Notes: a model not told the origin generated them from the letters alone. A stretch of DNA of 64,000 nt from an uncultured Kordia sp. (GCF_947496985.1 NZ_CANMEZ010000013.1:1-64000), one strand, 5' to 3'; shown: positions 19,515-28,175, counted from the stretch's first letter. Program-made: numbers and translations.

Positions 19515-20540
19515 TTAAAGCTCTTTCTCGAAATGTTTCTTTAAGAAACCTTCAATCTTAGCAGCTTCTACTTTTTCTAAATCTTGAACGCCTTCTTTTA
19601 AAACACCTTTCATTTCAACATCCAAAGTATCTAAAGGGTTAAAAGGATCTCCGTTGAAATAACGTGGCTTAGTTCCAGGACCTGTTGGACTTCCATGATC
19701 TTCATCAATAGATTTTCTCCAACGCTCAGCATGTGTACGCCATTCTTCTTGGTCAACCAAACTTGGTTGCGCAAACCAAACATTCCATGTTAAGGTATTT
19801 CCTTTTTTTAACATATTTCCGGAAGCTGTATTAAAAGCATCCATAACCAGTGCGTTAAACTCGTCAACAATTTTATCTCCAGTTTTCTTAATTGGTCCAA
19901 TCTCTACATCAATATGTCCAACATTAAAGGCTTCTGCTTCATGTCTGGCAAAAGGTGGACTTTTAAAACGAGGTGTTTCCCCTTGACTTACAGGGAATAT
20001 TGGTTGACTAGGATTTTGAAACTTATGCGTAGTCACTTTAATTGCTTTAGCTTTAGTGGTTGGGAAATCTAATCCAAGTTTATTAAAAATATCAAAAGCT
20101 TTCTTTACCCATTCTTTTTGATGTGCACTTGGACTAAACCAAATAGTACCTTCAACAGTCATATCTGCATAAAATGTTTTTGAAGTTTCATCAACCCAAC
20201 CACGTTGCCCAGTTACCGTAACTTCTACATTCATACAACCAAACGTTGGAGAACAAGCACCTTGTTGTGGACAAATAATAGAGTATACACGACCTTCATC
20301 TGTATAACCCAATCTGGAAATATATGGTGAAAACATTTGAAAACATCTTGAAGCTTCTTTTCCCGGAATCGTTTGCCAACTAAACTCAGGCCATTCTACA
20401 CCTTGTTGTCGTTGCAACTTATCAATATTATCCATATTGTCTAGCATTGGTAACGAAGAAAGGTCTGGAGTTGGGTAGGCAAATGCAGGGTTTGATTGTG
20501 CAAAACCACCAATCCATCCTGGAGGAATTTGAGTACTCAT
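19515..20540 (-). CDS. Unknown soluble protein, 341 aa
   Basis: No signal peptide or membrane segment. The N terminus is proline- and aromatic-rich (MSTQIPPGWIGGFAQSNPAF), followed by a cysteine-containing stretch (SIICPQQGACSPTFGCMNVE) and a strand-rich domain with WFSPSAHQKEWVKKAF. I cannot assign a family. It is transcribed divergently from the MGQR-type gene at 20657 with 116 bases between them, so a shared control region is possible. Confidence 0.7.
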   Translation of the reverse strand: MSTQIPPGWIGGFAQSNPAFAYPTPDLSSLPMLDNMDNIDKLQRQQGVEWPEFSWQTIPGKEASRCFQMFSPYISRLGYTDEGRVYSIICPQQGACSPTFGCMNVEVTVTGQRGWVDETSKTFYADMTVEGTIWFSPSAHQKEWVKKAFDIFNKLGLDFPTTKAKAIKVTTHKFQNPSQPIFPVSQGETPRFKSPPFARHEAEAFNVGHIDVEIGPIKKTGDKIVDEFNALVMDAFNTASGNMLKKGNTLTWNVWFAQPSLVDQEEWRTHAERWRKSIDEDHGSPTGPGTKPRYFNGDPFNPLDTLDVEMKGVLKEGVQDLEKVEAAKIEGFLKKHFEKEL

Positions 20541-20656
20541 GATAAATTAGTTTTTATATTTATATATTTCTAAAAATACTGTTTTTTAAAAGAATTCTTT
20601 AACGTATAAGTACGTGGTTTAGTTTTTGTAATTTTAGGCAAATTGCAAAAAAAACT

Positions 20657-21568
20657 ATGGGGCAAAGAGGTAATTATGTCATAAAATCTAATGAAAAAAC
20701 AACCATTTATTATACCCATTGGCGTGCTAATTATATTGTAAATGATTTAATCTTAGGTCCTGAAAAGTTTATTGAATATGCAGAAGCATCCGAGCAACGA
20801 ACATATCTAACGAGTGAACCTTGGATAGAATCATGTGCTTATGTTGATATAGATAGAAAAGAGTTACTTTTTTGGGAAGTAGATGATTTGGTAGAAACGT
20901 CAGTAAGACAGCGCTATTTAGAGTTGTTGTCAAAAAAATGGAAAGGTTGGAGTGTATCTTTTGCAGAAAGAGAAATGTATGCTATTGAAGAAAAAATGAA
21001 GGTGAACTACACTGAAGAACATGACTTTGATTTTGAAGCTGGAAAACTAGAAAATTTTATAAATGAAGTTGCAGATGAATATGAAACAACGATTGTGATG
21101 TTTAAGAAAGATGGAAAATTGTACACAAAATGTTCTTATGATTTAGATACCGAAGAATTGGTCTTTTTAGGAGAACAAATCGTAGATATATTAGATAAAA
21201 GAACTCCAATTGATATAACGAAACGACCAGAAGTAGAAAACAATGTAGCTATTGCAATTGATTGTGATGAAAAAAAACTAATAGTCAATTATATTTTTGT
21301 AGGATTAGTAGAAGAATTGTCGAATCTCTGGAAAGATTGGACAATTGAGGCAGGAAACTATGGATATATACAAATCTTAGATAAAGCCGGATTAGATACA
21401 ATGGAATTAAAAATGAAACCAGCTGAGGTTGATGCATGTATGTTAAGAATATTCAATAAAGAAGATAATTTTGATCCCAACAGTTTTGCTAAAAAAATAA
21501 TAGAATTAGATGAAAATGTAGAATTTCATCCGAGTTTTTTTGAAAATAATAAACCGCCAGAAGAATAA
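20657..21568 (+). CDS. MGQR-type orphan protein, unknown function
   Basis: 303 residues, acidic, soluble. The opening MGQRGNYVIK ... YYTHWRANYI ... LGPEKFIEYAE resembles, from memory, a scattered family of proteins starting MGxRAN with YYSHW and WGPE, found in actinobacteria and others; no function is established for them as far as I know. The rest repeats a two-part architecture (FWEVDDLVE near 78, IFVGLVEELSNLWKDW near 215), suggesting an internal duplication. It begins 116 bases from the divergent 19515 gene. Confidence 0.7.
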   Translation: MGQRGNYVIKSNEKTTIYYTHWRANYIVNDLILGPEKFIEYAEASEQRTYLTSEPWIESCAYVDIDRKELLFWEVDDLVETSVRQRYLELLSKKWKGWSVSFAEREMYAIEEKMKVNYTEEHDFDFEAGKLENFINEVADEYETTIVMFKKDGKLYTKCSYDLDTEELVFLGEQIVDILDKRTPIDITKRPEVENNVAIAIDCDEKKLIVNYIFVGLVEELSNLWKDWTIEAGNYGYIQILDKAGLDTMELKMKPAEVDACMLRIFNKEDNFDPNSFAKKIIELDENVEFHPSFFENNKPPEE

Positions 21569-21684
21569 TAAATGTATGAAGAAAGTGAAAAAAATCACAA
21601 CAACGTAATTTAAAAAAAACATGAGTTTATTTAATTACGCAACCTTTTAGGTTTTTCGCATCTATTTTATATAAAAAATATACA

Positions 21685-22104
21685 ATGAGATATACGCTTT
21701 TAGTTTTAGTAGTAGTATTAATGTCTTCTTGTTCTAAATCTGATGTAGATGAAGGACGATTAGATTATACTTCATATATAATTAACAATCAGTCGAATGT
21801 TGATTTGTATTATTTGAATAGAGCCAACACAGGTATTTTAATAAATGCGGGAGAAAGTGAACTTATAGAAGTCCTTTTTGTACAAGTAGGAGCTAACTTT
21901 ACAGGATCAACAATTGTGAATCCTGTTGATCATTACCTAGCTGAACAACCATTTGAAATATTTGAAAATATTTCTCAGTTCGAAAATGTTATTGAAGTAG
22001 GAGAGTTGCTTTACTCACAAAATCCAGTTGATGAAAGCCTTTGGATTTTAGATTTAGACACTAGAACTTTTACGATCACAATTACAAATGAACTAATTGA
22101 GTGA
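21685..22104 (+). CDS. Small lipoprotein, unknown function
   Basis: 139 residues with a lipoprotein signal (VLMSSCSKSD, Cys at about 16). The mature part is acidic and strand-rich with no known motif. A TTACGCAACC sequence lies about 50 bases upstream, in the leader. A terminator follows. Confidence 0.75.
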   Translation: MRYTLLVLVVVLMSSCSKSDVDEGRLDYTSYIINNQSNVDLYYLNRANTGILINAGESELIEVLFVQVGANFTGSTIVNPVDHYLAEQPFEIFENISQFENVIEVGELLYSQNPVDESLWILDLDTRTFTITITNELIE

Positions 22105-22130
22105 AAATTTAAAAGCATCAAGTATAAAAC

Positions 22131-22164
22131 AAAAAATCCCAACTTTACTAAAGTTGGGATTTTC
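22131..22164. terminator. Bidirectional terminator
   Basis: AATCCCAACTTTA / AAAGTTGGGATT arms between convergent genes ending at 22104 and 22225, with A and T runs on either side. Confidence 0.9.
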
Positions 22165-22224
22165 TATATAATTTAATTTTAAATTCCAGTGTGTCATATT
22201 GAATGCAGTCAAGATGTTAAAAGA

Positions 22225-22950
22225 CTACTTTGTAGCAGCAGTTTCTTTCTCTTTACGTTTCTTAATCAATTCTTTTAATTCTTTTCCATACTTAGAATCT
22301 GCAATTTTTGGTGTCAATTGTTTGTAAATTGTATCTAAGAAACGAACATTTGCATCATAGGTTTCTGTAGTGATAATATATGGTGTAATTTCTTTATCAT
22401 TATTAGTAAAAGCATAGTTCAAAATATAACGAATACGACTTTTACTATAATTATCAATTTGTGTATTGATTTCTTCTACCTTCTTTGTATCTGCTTGTTT
22501 TTGCGCTTCTAAACCATCTTTAAATAACGACAATTCTTTCGTATTGAACTTTGTCATGAAGTCTTTAAATTTCTCTAGATCATCATGGTTTTTAGATCCT
22601 GTAATTTTTACATCATTTTGGAATCTACGTAAAGTTGTATGAATTGTCATTTCACCTGGCTCAGCAAAAAAGTCAAGACGATCATTTAAATCATTAAAAT
22701 CTTTCTTGTCCAAATATAAATACAATACTTCAGGTTCGTCAATAGTTGTGGTGAATGAAAAATTTGGATCACCACTAACAATCAAAGAATCTATAGTAAT
22801 CAGTGTGGTATCTTTTACTTTTTGTAAAAACAACGTTCCTTCTTTCAAACCATCAATTTTTCCAGAAATGGTTAAGTTTCCTTTTGTCTCTTTTCCACAA
22901 GCAATAAATCCTAGTACAGCAAGGACAACAATAAATTTTCTAAACATCAT
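22225..22950 (-). CDS. DUF4369-type lipoprotein
   Basis: About 241 residues from ATG 22950 (a second ATG follows at 22947); a longer TTG-started frame is less likely. The N terminus is a lipoprotein signal (FIACGKE). The mature region GNLTISGKIDGLKEGTLFLQK ... LDKKDFND is the DUF4369 domain that in Bacteroidota usually precedes a thioredoxin-like domain. Here no thioredoxin domain follows; the rest is a charged helical region. It starts 37 bases after the DUF819 gene, so likely the same transcript. Confidence 0.85.
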   Translation of the reverse strand: MMFRKFIVVLAVLGFIACGKETKGNLTISGKIDGLKEGTLFLQKVKDTTLITIDSLIVSGDPNFSFTTTIDEPEVLYLYLDKKDFNDLNDRLDFFAEPGEMTIHTTLRRFQNDVKITGSKNHDDLEKFKDFMTKFNTKELSLFKDGLEAQKQADTKKVEEINTQIDNYSKSRIRYILNYAFTNNDKEITPYIITTETYDANVRFLDTIYKQLTPKIADSKYGKELKELIKKRKEKETAATK

Positions 22951-22986
22951 ATTGAATTTTAACGAGGGCAAATATCTACAATTTCA

Positions 22987-24690
22987 TTAAACTTTAGAAG
23001 CCAATTCCATTAAAATAGTACACAAAATTGCACCATAGGTTCCAACTACATATCCAAACACCGCTAATAATACACCAACAGACGTTAAGGAAGGATGAAA
23101 AGCAGAAGCTACAATTGGAGCTGAAGCTGCACCACCAACGTTAGCCTGACTTCCCACAGCGAGGAAGAAAAACGGTGCACGAATAAGCTTTGCAACTAAG
23201 ATTAACAATCCTGCATGAATTGCCATCCAAACCAATCCGACAGCAATAAGTCCAGGGTTTTCTAGTACTTTTCCTAAATCCATTTTCATACCAATAGAAG
23301 CAACTAATACATAAATAAAAATGCTTCCTATTTTACTTGCGCCAGCACCTTCATAGTTTTTCGCTTTCGTATAAGATAATGTAATTCCGAAAGCGGTTGC
23401 AATGGTAATCATCCAAAAGAATCCAGAACCTAAAAACGATAATGCGCCATCTTTATCTTTTACAGCATCAAAGTTTCCTGTTAAAAACTCTGTGATGTTT
23501 GCTGAACCATAATGTGCTAATGAAACACCTCCAAAAGCAATTGCTAATATAATCATGAGTTCTGTTAGTGAAGGATTTCGTTTTATTTTGTCTGCAAAGG
23601 ATGACACTTTGTCTTTTAAGGTTTCAATGGCAGAATTATCAGCCTGTAACCAATTGTCAATTTTTTTAGATTTTCCAATTCCTAATAATAAAATAGCCAT
23701 CCATAAGTTTGCCACGACAATATCTACTAATACCATAGCGCCATATTTATCAGGACTGTATTCGTAAATTTCATACATGGCAGCTTGGTTTGCTCCACCA
23801 CCAATCCAGCTTCCTGCTAAAGTTGATAATCCACGCCAAACGGCTTCTGGACCAACGCCACCAACTGTTTCAGGAGAGAATATGGATATTAATAAAATAG
23901 CTAACGGACCACCAATGATAATTCCGATTGTTCCTGTGAAAAACATAATTAATGCTTTCGGACCTAAATTGAATACACCTTTCAGGTCAATACTTAAAGT
24001 CATTAGAATTAATGCGGCTGGCAATAAATAACGACTTGCAATCATGTAGGTTTGCGAATACTTATCAGAAATAATTCCTAACGAACTTAAAATTGCAGGT
24101 AACAAATAACAAATTAATAAGGCAGGAACATATTTATAAAACTTTTTCCAACCTGAATTTTTGCGAGATTCTGTGTAAAATACAAACCCAAGAATCAACA
24201 TTAAAATTCCAAAAACAATTTTATCAGTTTTGAAAAATGGCTCAGGATGGATAATTGTTTTTTCAACTTTTATATCTTTTTGAGATAGGTTAAGCGTTTT
24301 ACTATTGTTGATAAAAGAAGCTTCTGAAACATTATAAATTATTTTAGAAAATCCATCTTTTGGTTTTGTATTGACTTCAAATAAAGTCATGACTTTCTCA
24401 ACATTCATAGATGCTGTCCCACGATAGGAAACAGTTGCAATTGAATTATTGACATTAAATTTAAAATCGCCCGTTGCAATAAACTTTTTATTGATATTGC
24501 TAATATTTTCAATAGAGGCGAATGAATCGTTTACTTTTATTGTAAGATCAAATCCTGTAAAAGCAATGGAATCAATTTGAATTTTAGTGTTGAAGTTGGT
24601 TTCTTTAGCTTCCAAATGTTTCACTGTCAATTGTTGTGAAAACATAGAAAAAGAAATAAAAAACAGGAGGAAAGCCAGTGTTTTTTTCAT
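22987..24690 (-). CDS. DUF819 family permease with N-terminal periplasmic domain
   Basis: 567 residues. A signal peptide (ends FSQQ) leads to an extracytoplasmic strand-rich domain of about 140 residues, then the DUF819 membrane region with about ten helices starting near residue 157. Typical features are the GGPEAVWRGLSTLAGSWIGGGANQAAM region and the glycine-rich SQANVGGAASAPIVASAF motif. DUF819 proteins (YjcL-like) are predicted carrier-type transporters of unknown substrate. The extra N-terminal domain is unusual and could be a substrate-binding or sensing module. Confidence 0.88.
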   Translation of the reverse strand: MKKTLAFLLFFISFSMFSQQLTVKHLEAKETNFNTKIQIDSIAFTGFDLTIKVNDSFASIENISNINKKFIATGDFKFNVNNSIATVSYRGTASMNVEKVMTLFEVNTKPKDGFSKIIYNVSEASFINNSKTLNLSQKDIKVEKTIIHPEPFFKTDKIVFGILMLILGFVFYTESRKNSGWKKFYKYVPALLICYLLPAILSSLGIISDKYSQTYMIASRYLLPAALILMTLSIDLKGVFNLGPKALIMFFTGTIGIIIGGPLAILLISIFSPETVGGVGPEAVWRGLSTLAGSWIGGGANQAAMYEIYEYSPDKYGAMVLVDIVVANLWMAILLLGIGKSKKIDNWLQADNSAIETLKDKVSSFADKIKRNPSLTELMIILAIAFGGVSLAHYGSANITEFLTGNFDAVKDKDGALSFLGSGFFWMITIATAFGITLSYTKAKNYEGAGASKIGSIFIYVLVASIGMKMDLGKVLENPGLIAVGLVWMAIHAGLLILVAKLIRAPFFFLAVGSQANVGGAASAPIVASAFHPSLTSVGVLLAVFGYVVGTYGAILCTILMELASKV

Positions 24691-24922
24691 AATCTTAAAT
24701 TGGTTTGTGCATGCAAAATACCAAAAATTAAGTTATAAACTTTTAAAACGTGAAGGTTCTTTATATTACAATGTGATTCCGAATGATAATGAAGTAATTT
24801 GTTTTATAGTAAAAATTGTTTCGTCAAAACTTCTAGTAAACACATACGAAAGAGTTATGAATTATAAATGCTGTATTTTACATGTTGAATTAAAAGTTGA
24901 CAAATAAACAGATTAACAACTA

Positions 24923-25093
24923 CTAGGTATCATCATCTTTCTTTTTAGGAGCTCGTTTTGCATTTTTCAAGCTTTGCATAAGCATCCATTCTATTTGTCC
25001 ATTGGTACTGCGAAATTCGTCCGCAGCCCATTTTTCAATAGATTTCAACATCTCTTCATTGATTCGTAATGCAAAAGCTTTCTTTTTTGCCAT
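24923..25093 (-). CDS. Small Arc-like ribbon-helix-helix protein, 56 aa
   Basis: ATG 25093-25091, TAG at 24925-24923. The product starts MAKKKAFALRINEEMLK, followed by SIEKWAADEFRSTNGQIEWM, the strand-helix-helix pattern of Arc/MetJ DNA-binding proteins, and ends in a lysine- and aspartate-rich tail. It begins 2 bases after the stop of the DUF1648 gene, so it is the last gene of the SPFH operon, perhaps an autoregulator; that role is inference. Confidence 0.85.
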   Translation of the reverse strand: MAKKKAFALRINEEMLKSIEKWAADEFRSTNGQIEWMLMQSLKNAKRAPKKKDDDT

Positions 25094-25095
25094 AA

Positions 25096-25617
25096 TTATT
25101 TTTTTGACGATGCTTCTTTTTTCTTTCTTATCATATACACATATAATATTAGTGGCATAAGCACACTAAATGCAAGTATAATATAGACAAAGGACGATTC
25201 TAAAATGATATCGTTTCCTGCAGATTTTTCAATAATGGAATATACAACATATAACATAATTAGAATCGTAAATAAATTTACAAAACGCAACAAACGACAA
25301 CTCATTTTATAGTTTCGTAATGCATTTTCTTCTGTAATTTCTTCCATATAGTTATGAATATGCGGATATTTTGTCAACACATACATTCCAACAGCAACTA
25401 CTGTTGTAATTGCTAACAAAACCCAAATAGAACTACGTCCACCATATTTATCAACTTCACCACTCATATTAAAATGCATGGGAATTTTATCTGGTAATTC
25501 TGAATAATAGGTAATTACATATCCCCAAATAAATAATAAAATAGCTAATACTATAAGATCGATAATAAGATCAATACCTTCTACAGGAACTTGTATTTTG
25601 GGTCTATTTTTGTTCAT
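25096..25617 (-). CDS. DUF1648 membrane protein
   Basis: 173 residues with about four membrane helices (about 22-40, 61-80, 111-130, 142-160). The PDKIPMHFNMSGEVDKYGGRSS stretch after the first helix is the DUF1648 signature. No biochemical role is firmly known; some relatives accompany GntR/PadR-type regulators and stress genes. In the minus-strand operon between a DUF4177 gene and an RHH gene. Confidence 0.88.
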   Translation of the reverse strand: MNKNRPKIQVPVEGIDLIIDLIVLAILLFIWGYVITYYSELPDKIPMHFNMSGEVDKYGGRSSIWVLLAITTVVAVGMYVLTKYPHIHNYMEEITEENALRNYKMSCRLLRFVNLFTILIMLYVVYSIIEKSAGNDIILESSFVYIILAFSVLMPLILYVYMIRKKKEASSKK

Positions 25618-25625
25618 AGTGTGCT

Positions 25626-25790
25626 TTATCTATTTTTATTACGCTCCATAATTACTTGTACGTACGTATCATAATTATTAACGGAATGTAGTATCCAACC
25701 TTGTTTTGCATATGTGTTTAAAAACTCTTCTAATTTTTCCATTCTATTAGACCAGCCTAAACTCGGTTTTAATACTTTATATTCTTTCAT
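25626..25790 (-). CDS. DUF4177-like small protein, 54 aa
   Basis: ATG at 25790-25788, TAA at 25628-25626. The sequence has EKLEEFLNTYAKQGWILHSV, the DUF4177 signature of a helix followed by GWxL, and a strand (VQVIMER). It sits between the 25822 and 25096 genes of the SPFH operon, with 31-base and 8-base gaps. Function unknown. Confidence 0.85.
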   Translation of the reverse strand: MKEYKVLKPSLGWSNRMEKLEEFLNTYAKQGWILHSVNNYDTYVQVIMERNKNR

Positions 25791-25821
25791 TGTATTCGTT
25801 TTTTGATTGATGAATATTTCT

Positions 25822-26286
25822 CTAAAGTGTTTCTTGATGCACTACATACCGAGAATTTAGCTTTTGTAAACTTTCTAAAAAAGCAATATGTGTTCGTTCT
25901 GATTTTCTAAAAGTAAGTTCTAACGATGAAAAGCTACTTTTTAGAGTAAGTACTATATTTAAAGGATTTTCTTTGTGAATAGTTTCTGTAACACTTGTAA
26001 TAGTATCAACATTCATACTATTTGTCCAGTTTTTCTGAATAAATTCAACATACAACCAATACCCTACAAATATACTCAAAGGAATATATATAATAGATGT
26101 AAAAAAGATATCCCAAACCGAATCAAAACCGCGTTCAATTTTTCCAAATGTTCGATCAAAAATGTACATTCCAGCTACGACTGAAAGCAATTTATTTTTG
26201 ATAAGACTCCAATTGCTTATTTGTGTAATTTCAAGTGTTGTGTTGGTTAGTTTTACCGTACCTTCTAGTAAGTGAAACGTTTTCAT
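25822..26286 (-). CDS. Unknown membrane protein of the SPFH operon
   Basis: 154 residues. Two hydrophobic stretches (about 27-43 and 60-80, FFTSIIYIPLSIFVGYWL) lie between N- and C-terminal soluble parts with strand character, as in small PH-domain-like membrane proteins; I cannot confirm that fold. Its ATG overlaps the stop of the 26283 gene by 4 bases. Confidence 0.7.
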   Translation of the reverse strand: MKTFHLLEGTVKLTNTTLEITQISNWSLIKNKLLSVVAGMYIFDRTFGKIERGFDSVWDIFFTSIIYIPLSIFVGYWLYVEFIQKNWTNSMNVDTITSVTETIHKENPLNIVLTLKSSFSSLELTFRKSERTHIAFLESLQKLNSRYVVHQETL

Positions 26287-26468
26287 AAATCTTCCTCCTT
26301 TTCATCTTTAAAAACAATTAAACTCAATATTACACCAATCATAATACCGATAGATAAACCAATTACGGTTCCTATGGGAACATTTCCTGTGATTGCGCCA
26401 ATAGTTGTTCCAATACTTGAACCACCAGCAACACCAATACCAATAGCTAAAATTTGCTTTTTATTCAT
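26283..26468 (-). CDS. Small glycine-zipper membrane protein
   Basis: 61 residues, nearly all hydrophobic, with two helices rich in small residues (IGIGVAGGSSIGTTIGAITG and IGTVIGLSIGIMIG). Glycine every third or fourth position suits tight packing in a membrane. Charged tail EKEEDL. Located 3 bases after the SPFH gene. Confidence 0.8.
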   Translation of the reverse strand: MNKKQILAIGIGVAGGSSIGTTIGAITGNVPIGTVIGLSIGIMIGVILSLIVFKDEKEEDL

Positions 26469-26471
26469 GGT

Positions 26472-27332
26472 TTATTGATTTAAAGTTCCTGTATTTACAA
26501 CAGGAGCAGCTTCTTTATCACCACATAAGATAACTAACAAATTACTTACCATAGCAGCTTTTCGTTCTTCATCTAAGACTAATAATTCTTTTTTATTCAA
26601 TTCGTCTAGCGCCATTTCTACCATACTTACAGCACCTTCTACAATTTTATGTCTGGCAGCAACAATAGCAGTTGCTTGTTGTCTTTTTAACATAGCGCTT
26701 GCAATTTCCTGTGCATAAGCTAAATATCCAATGCGTGCTTCTAACACTTCAATTCCAGCAATAGCCAACCGTTCTTCTAATTCTTTTTCCAATGCTTCGC
26801 TTACTTCATTTACACTAGAACGTAACGTAATATCTTCATCATGACCTTCATCTGCAAAATTATCATACGGATACATGCTTGCTAACTTTCGAACTGCTGC
26901 GTCTGTTTGTACACGTACAAAATGTTCGTAATTATCAACATCAAAAGCAGCTTTGTATGTATTACTTACTTTCCAAACTAGAATGGTACTAATCATAATT
27001 GGATTCCCCAATTTGTCATTCACCTTTAAGCGTTCACTGTCAAAATTACTTGCACGTAATGAAATCTTCTTTTTTGAATAAAACGGGTTTACCCAGTAAA
27101 ACCCATTTTGTTTTACGGTTCCAACATACTTACCAAATAAAAGAAGTACGCGAGAGTTATTTGGATTTACCATTATGAAACCAATTGCTATAATGATGGA
27201 AGCTATAATTGTAATTATAGGTAATGGGTTTTCTAATATAATCATGGTTGCAATACTTCCAAAAAATAGAATTAAAAAGACAAACAGCATCAAATAACCA
27301 TTCGCGGGTACAATAATTTTTTCTTCCTTCAT
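26472..27332 (-). CDS. SPFH-domain (stomatin/prohibitin-like) membrane protein
   Basis: 286 residues. Two hydrophobic segments near the N terminus (about 12-30 and 34-50) lead to the SPFH domain (LLFGKYVGTVKQNGFYWVNPFY ... GNPIMISTILVWKV) and a coiled-coil region with the EARIGYLAYAQEIASAMLKRQQA stretch typical of prohibitin-like oligomers. Such proteins organise membrane microdomains or scaffold proteases. First gene of a six-gene minus-strand operon ending in an RHH protein. Confidence 0.92.
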   Translation of the reverse strand: MKEEKIIVPANGYLMLFVFLILFFGSIATMIILENPLPIITIIASIIIAIGFIMVNPNNSRVLLLFGKYVGTVKQNGFYWVNPFYSKKKISLRASNFDSERLKVNDKLGNPIMISTILVWKVSNTYKAAFDVDNYEHFVRVQTDAAVRKLASMYPYDNFADEGHDEDITLRSSVNEVSEALEKELEERLAIAGIEVLEARIGYLAYAQEIASAMLKRQQATAIVAARHKIVEGAVSMVEMALDELNKKELLVLDEERKAAMVSNLLVILCGDKEAAPVVNTGTLNQ

Positions 27333-27369
27333 AATATGTTGTTTTAGATTGATATTAAAATGATATCAT

Positions 27370-27396
27370 AAATATATAAAATTAAATTTATATATT
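27370..27396. promoter_or_regulatory. Inverted repeat upstream of the SPFH operon
   Basis: AATATATAA and TTATATATT arms separated by 8 bases, about 40 bases before the SPFH start codon. It could be an operator for the operon's own RHH protein, but AT-rich DNA throws up such repeats by chance. Confidence 0.3.
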
Positions 27397-27488
27397 TTAA
27401 TAGTTTTCCATATATTTTTTTTAATAATGAAATGCGAAAGCCCAAAAATGCTATTAATTAACAAAGGTTTGAAGTAGAAAAACGAGTT

Positions 27489-27503
27489 TGGCACGCCATT
27501 TGT
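27489..27503 (+). promoter_or_regulatory. Sigma-54-type promoter
   Basis: TGGCACG-N4-TTGT. The -24 GG and -12 G lie at the canonical 12-base spacing and 10 of the 11 informative bases match TGGCACG-N4-TTGC; only the -12 C is a T. A terminator hairpin lies about 105 bases downstream with no convincing gene between. Confidence 0.6.
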
Positions 27504-27513
27504 TTATATTGAA

Positions 27514-27623
27514 GTGTAACATTGCAAAGACATTTAAGAAAGCTGGTTACTTTCTAAATAGAGCAGGTTACAATTTTTGGTTGGTTAGTTTTAAAAAAGC
27601 ATCTCACTCTTGAGATGCTTTTT
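27514..27623 (+). ncRNA. Candidate small RNA ending in a terminator
   Basis: The predicted start is about 12 bases after the sigma-54-like -12 box. The 3' end is a strong hairpin GCATCTCA / TGAGATGC with T run (27593-27623). There is no open frame of useful length. Internal stem GAAAG / CTTTC near 27539. The stretch before the hairpin (TTGGTTGGTTAGTTTTAAA) resembles that of the candidate at 37.3 kb. Confidence 0.45.
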
Positions 27624-27741
27624 CTTATGTATAAAAACTTTTTATTGTAAATGTCAAATTTTGAATTAAGATTTGCGAATCAACTAATCAATAAGTATAG
27701 ATTTTCTCCCAACCTAAAGTTTCTCAATACTTACTGAATAA

Positions 27742-28175
27742 TTAATTCGAAAGGTAATATTGATAAGTCCTTGAATTTGTTTTGTAGTTTTTAGAAATTT
27801 GATGCAACCATGTATGTTGCGTTGCTCCTTTCATCATTAATAAACTGCCGTGTTGTAGTAGTAATTTCTGTTTTACAAATTTTATCAACTTGATTTTTTA
27901 AACTGACTAAAGTTTGTGTTAGTAGATGTGGAGTCATTTCAATAGTAGAATAACGATAGTTTTTTTGATTGGTTCCTTCCTTATATAGCAGTTAAACGCG
28001 GTTATGTATATCCTTTGCCGAAAACTTTGATGTGATCTTGTTGCCAAGGTGTTTCTAATTTTAAAGTTTTAAAAATCGTTGATGCTTCCACAGAATTTAT
28101 AAAGTTTAGATAATACGTTATGTCTGCATCAGTTGAATGTAAAGGGAAACCTTGTATATTAACTTTATTCGGCAT
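27742..28175 (-). pseudogene. Decayed alkB (2OG-Fe(II) DNA repair dioxygenase)
   Basis: From ATG 28175 the frame reads MPNKVNIQGF and then ETPWQQDHIKVFGKGYT followed by TAA. The same frame continues as PRLTAI, another TAA, then NYRYSTIEMTPHLLTQTLVSLKN. After a frame change it ends LQHGSLLMMKGATQHTWLHQ. These pieces match the start, middle and end of flavobacterial AlkB proteins (PWQQD.I.VFGK, PRLTALYG, HGSLL.M.G.TQH.W.HQ). The section carrying the catalytic HxD iron motif is missing, and two stops and a shift interrupt the frame, so it cannot be active. The length (434 bases) is about 70 percent of a normal gene. Its start overlaps the stop of the TPR gene by 11 bases. Confidence 0.88.

Noticed and set aside
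22225-22971. Longer start for the DUF4369 lipoprotein at 22971
   Set aside because: That start is a TTG and puts seven residues before the lipoprotein signal; the ATG at 22950 gives a normal signal.
24587-24907. 106-codon plus-strand frame after the DUF819 start
   Set aside because: Its first third is antisense to the permease gene and the rest has no recognisable domain or promoter; looked protein-like but unsupported.
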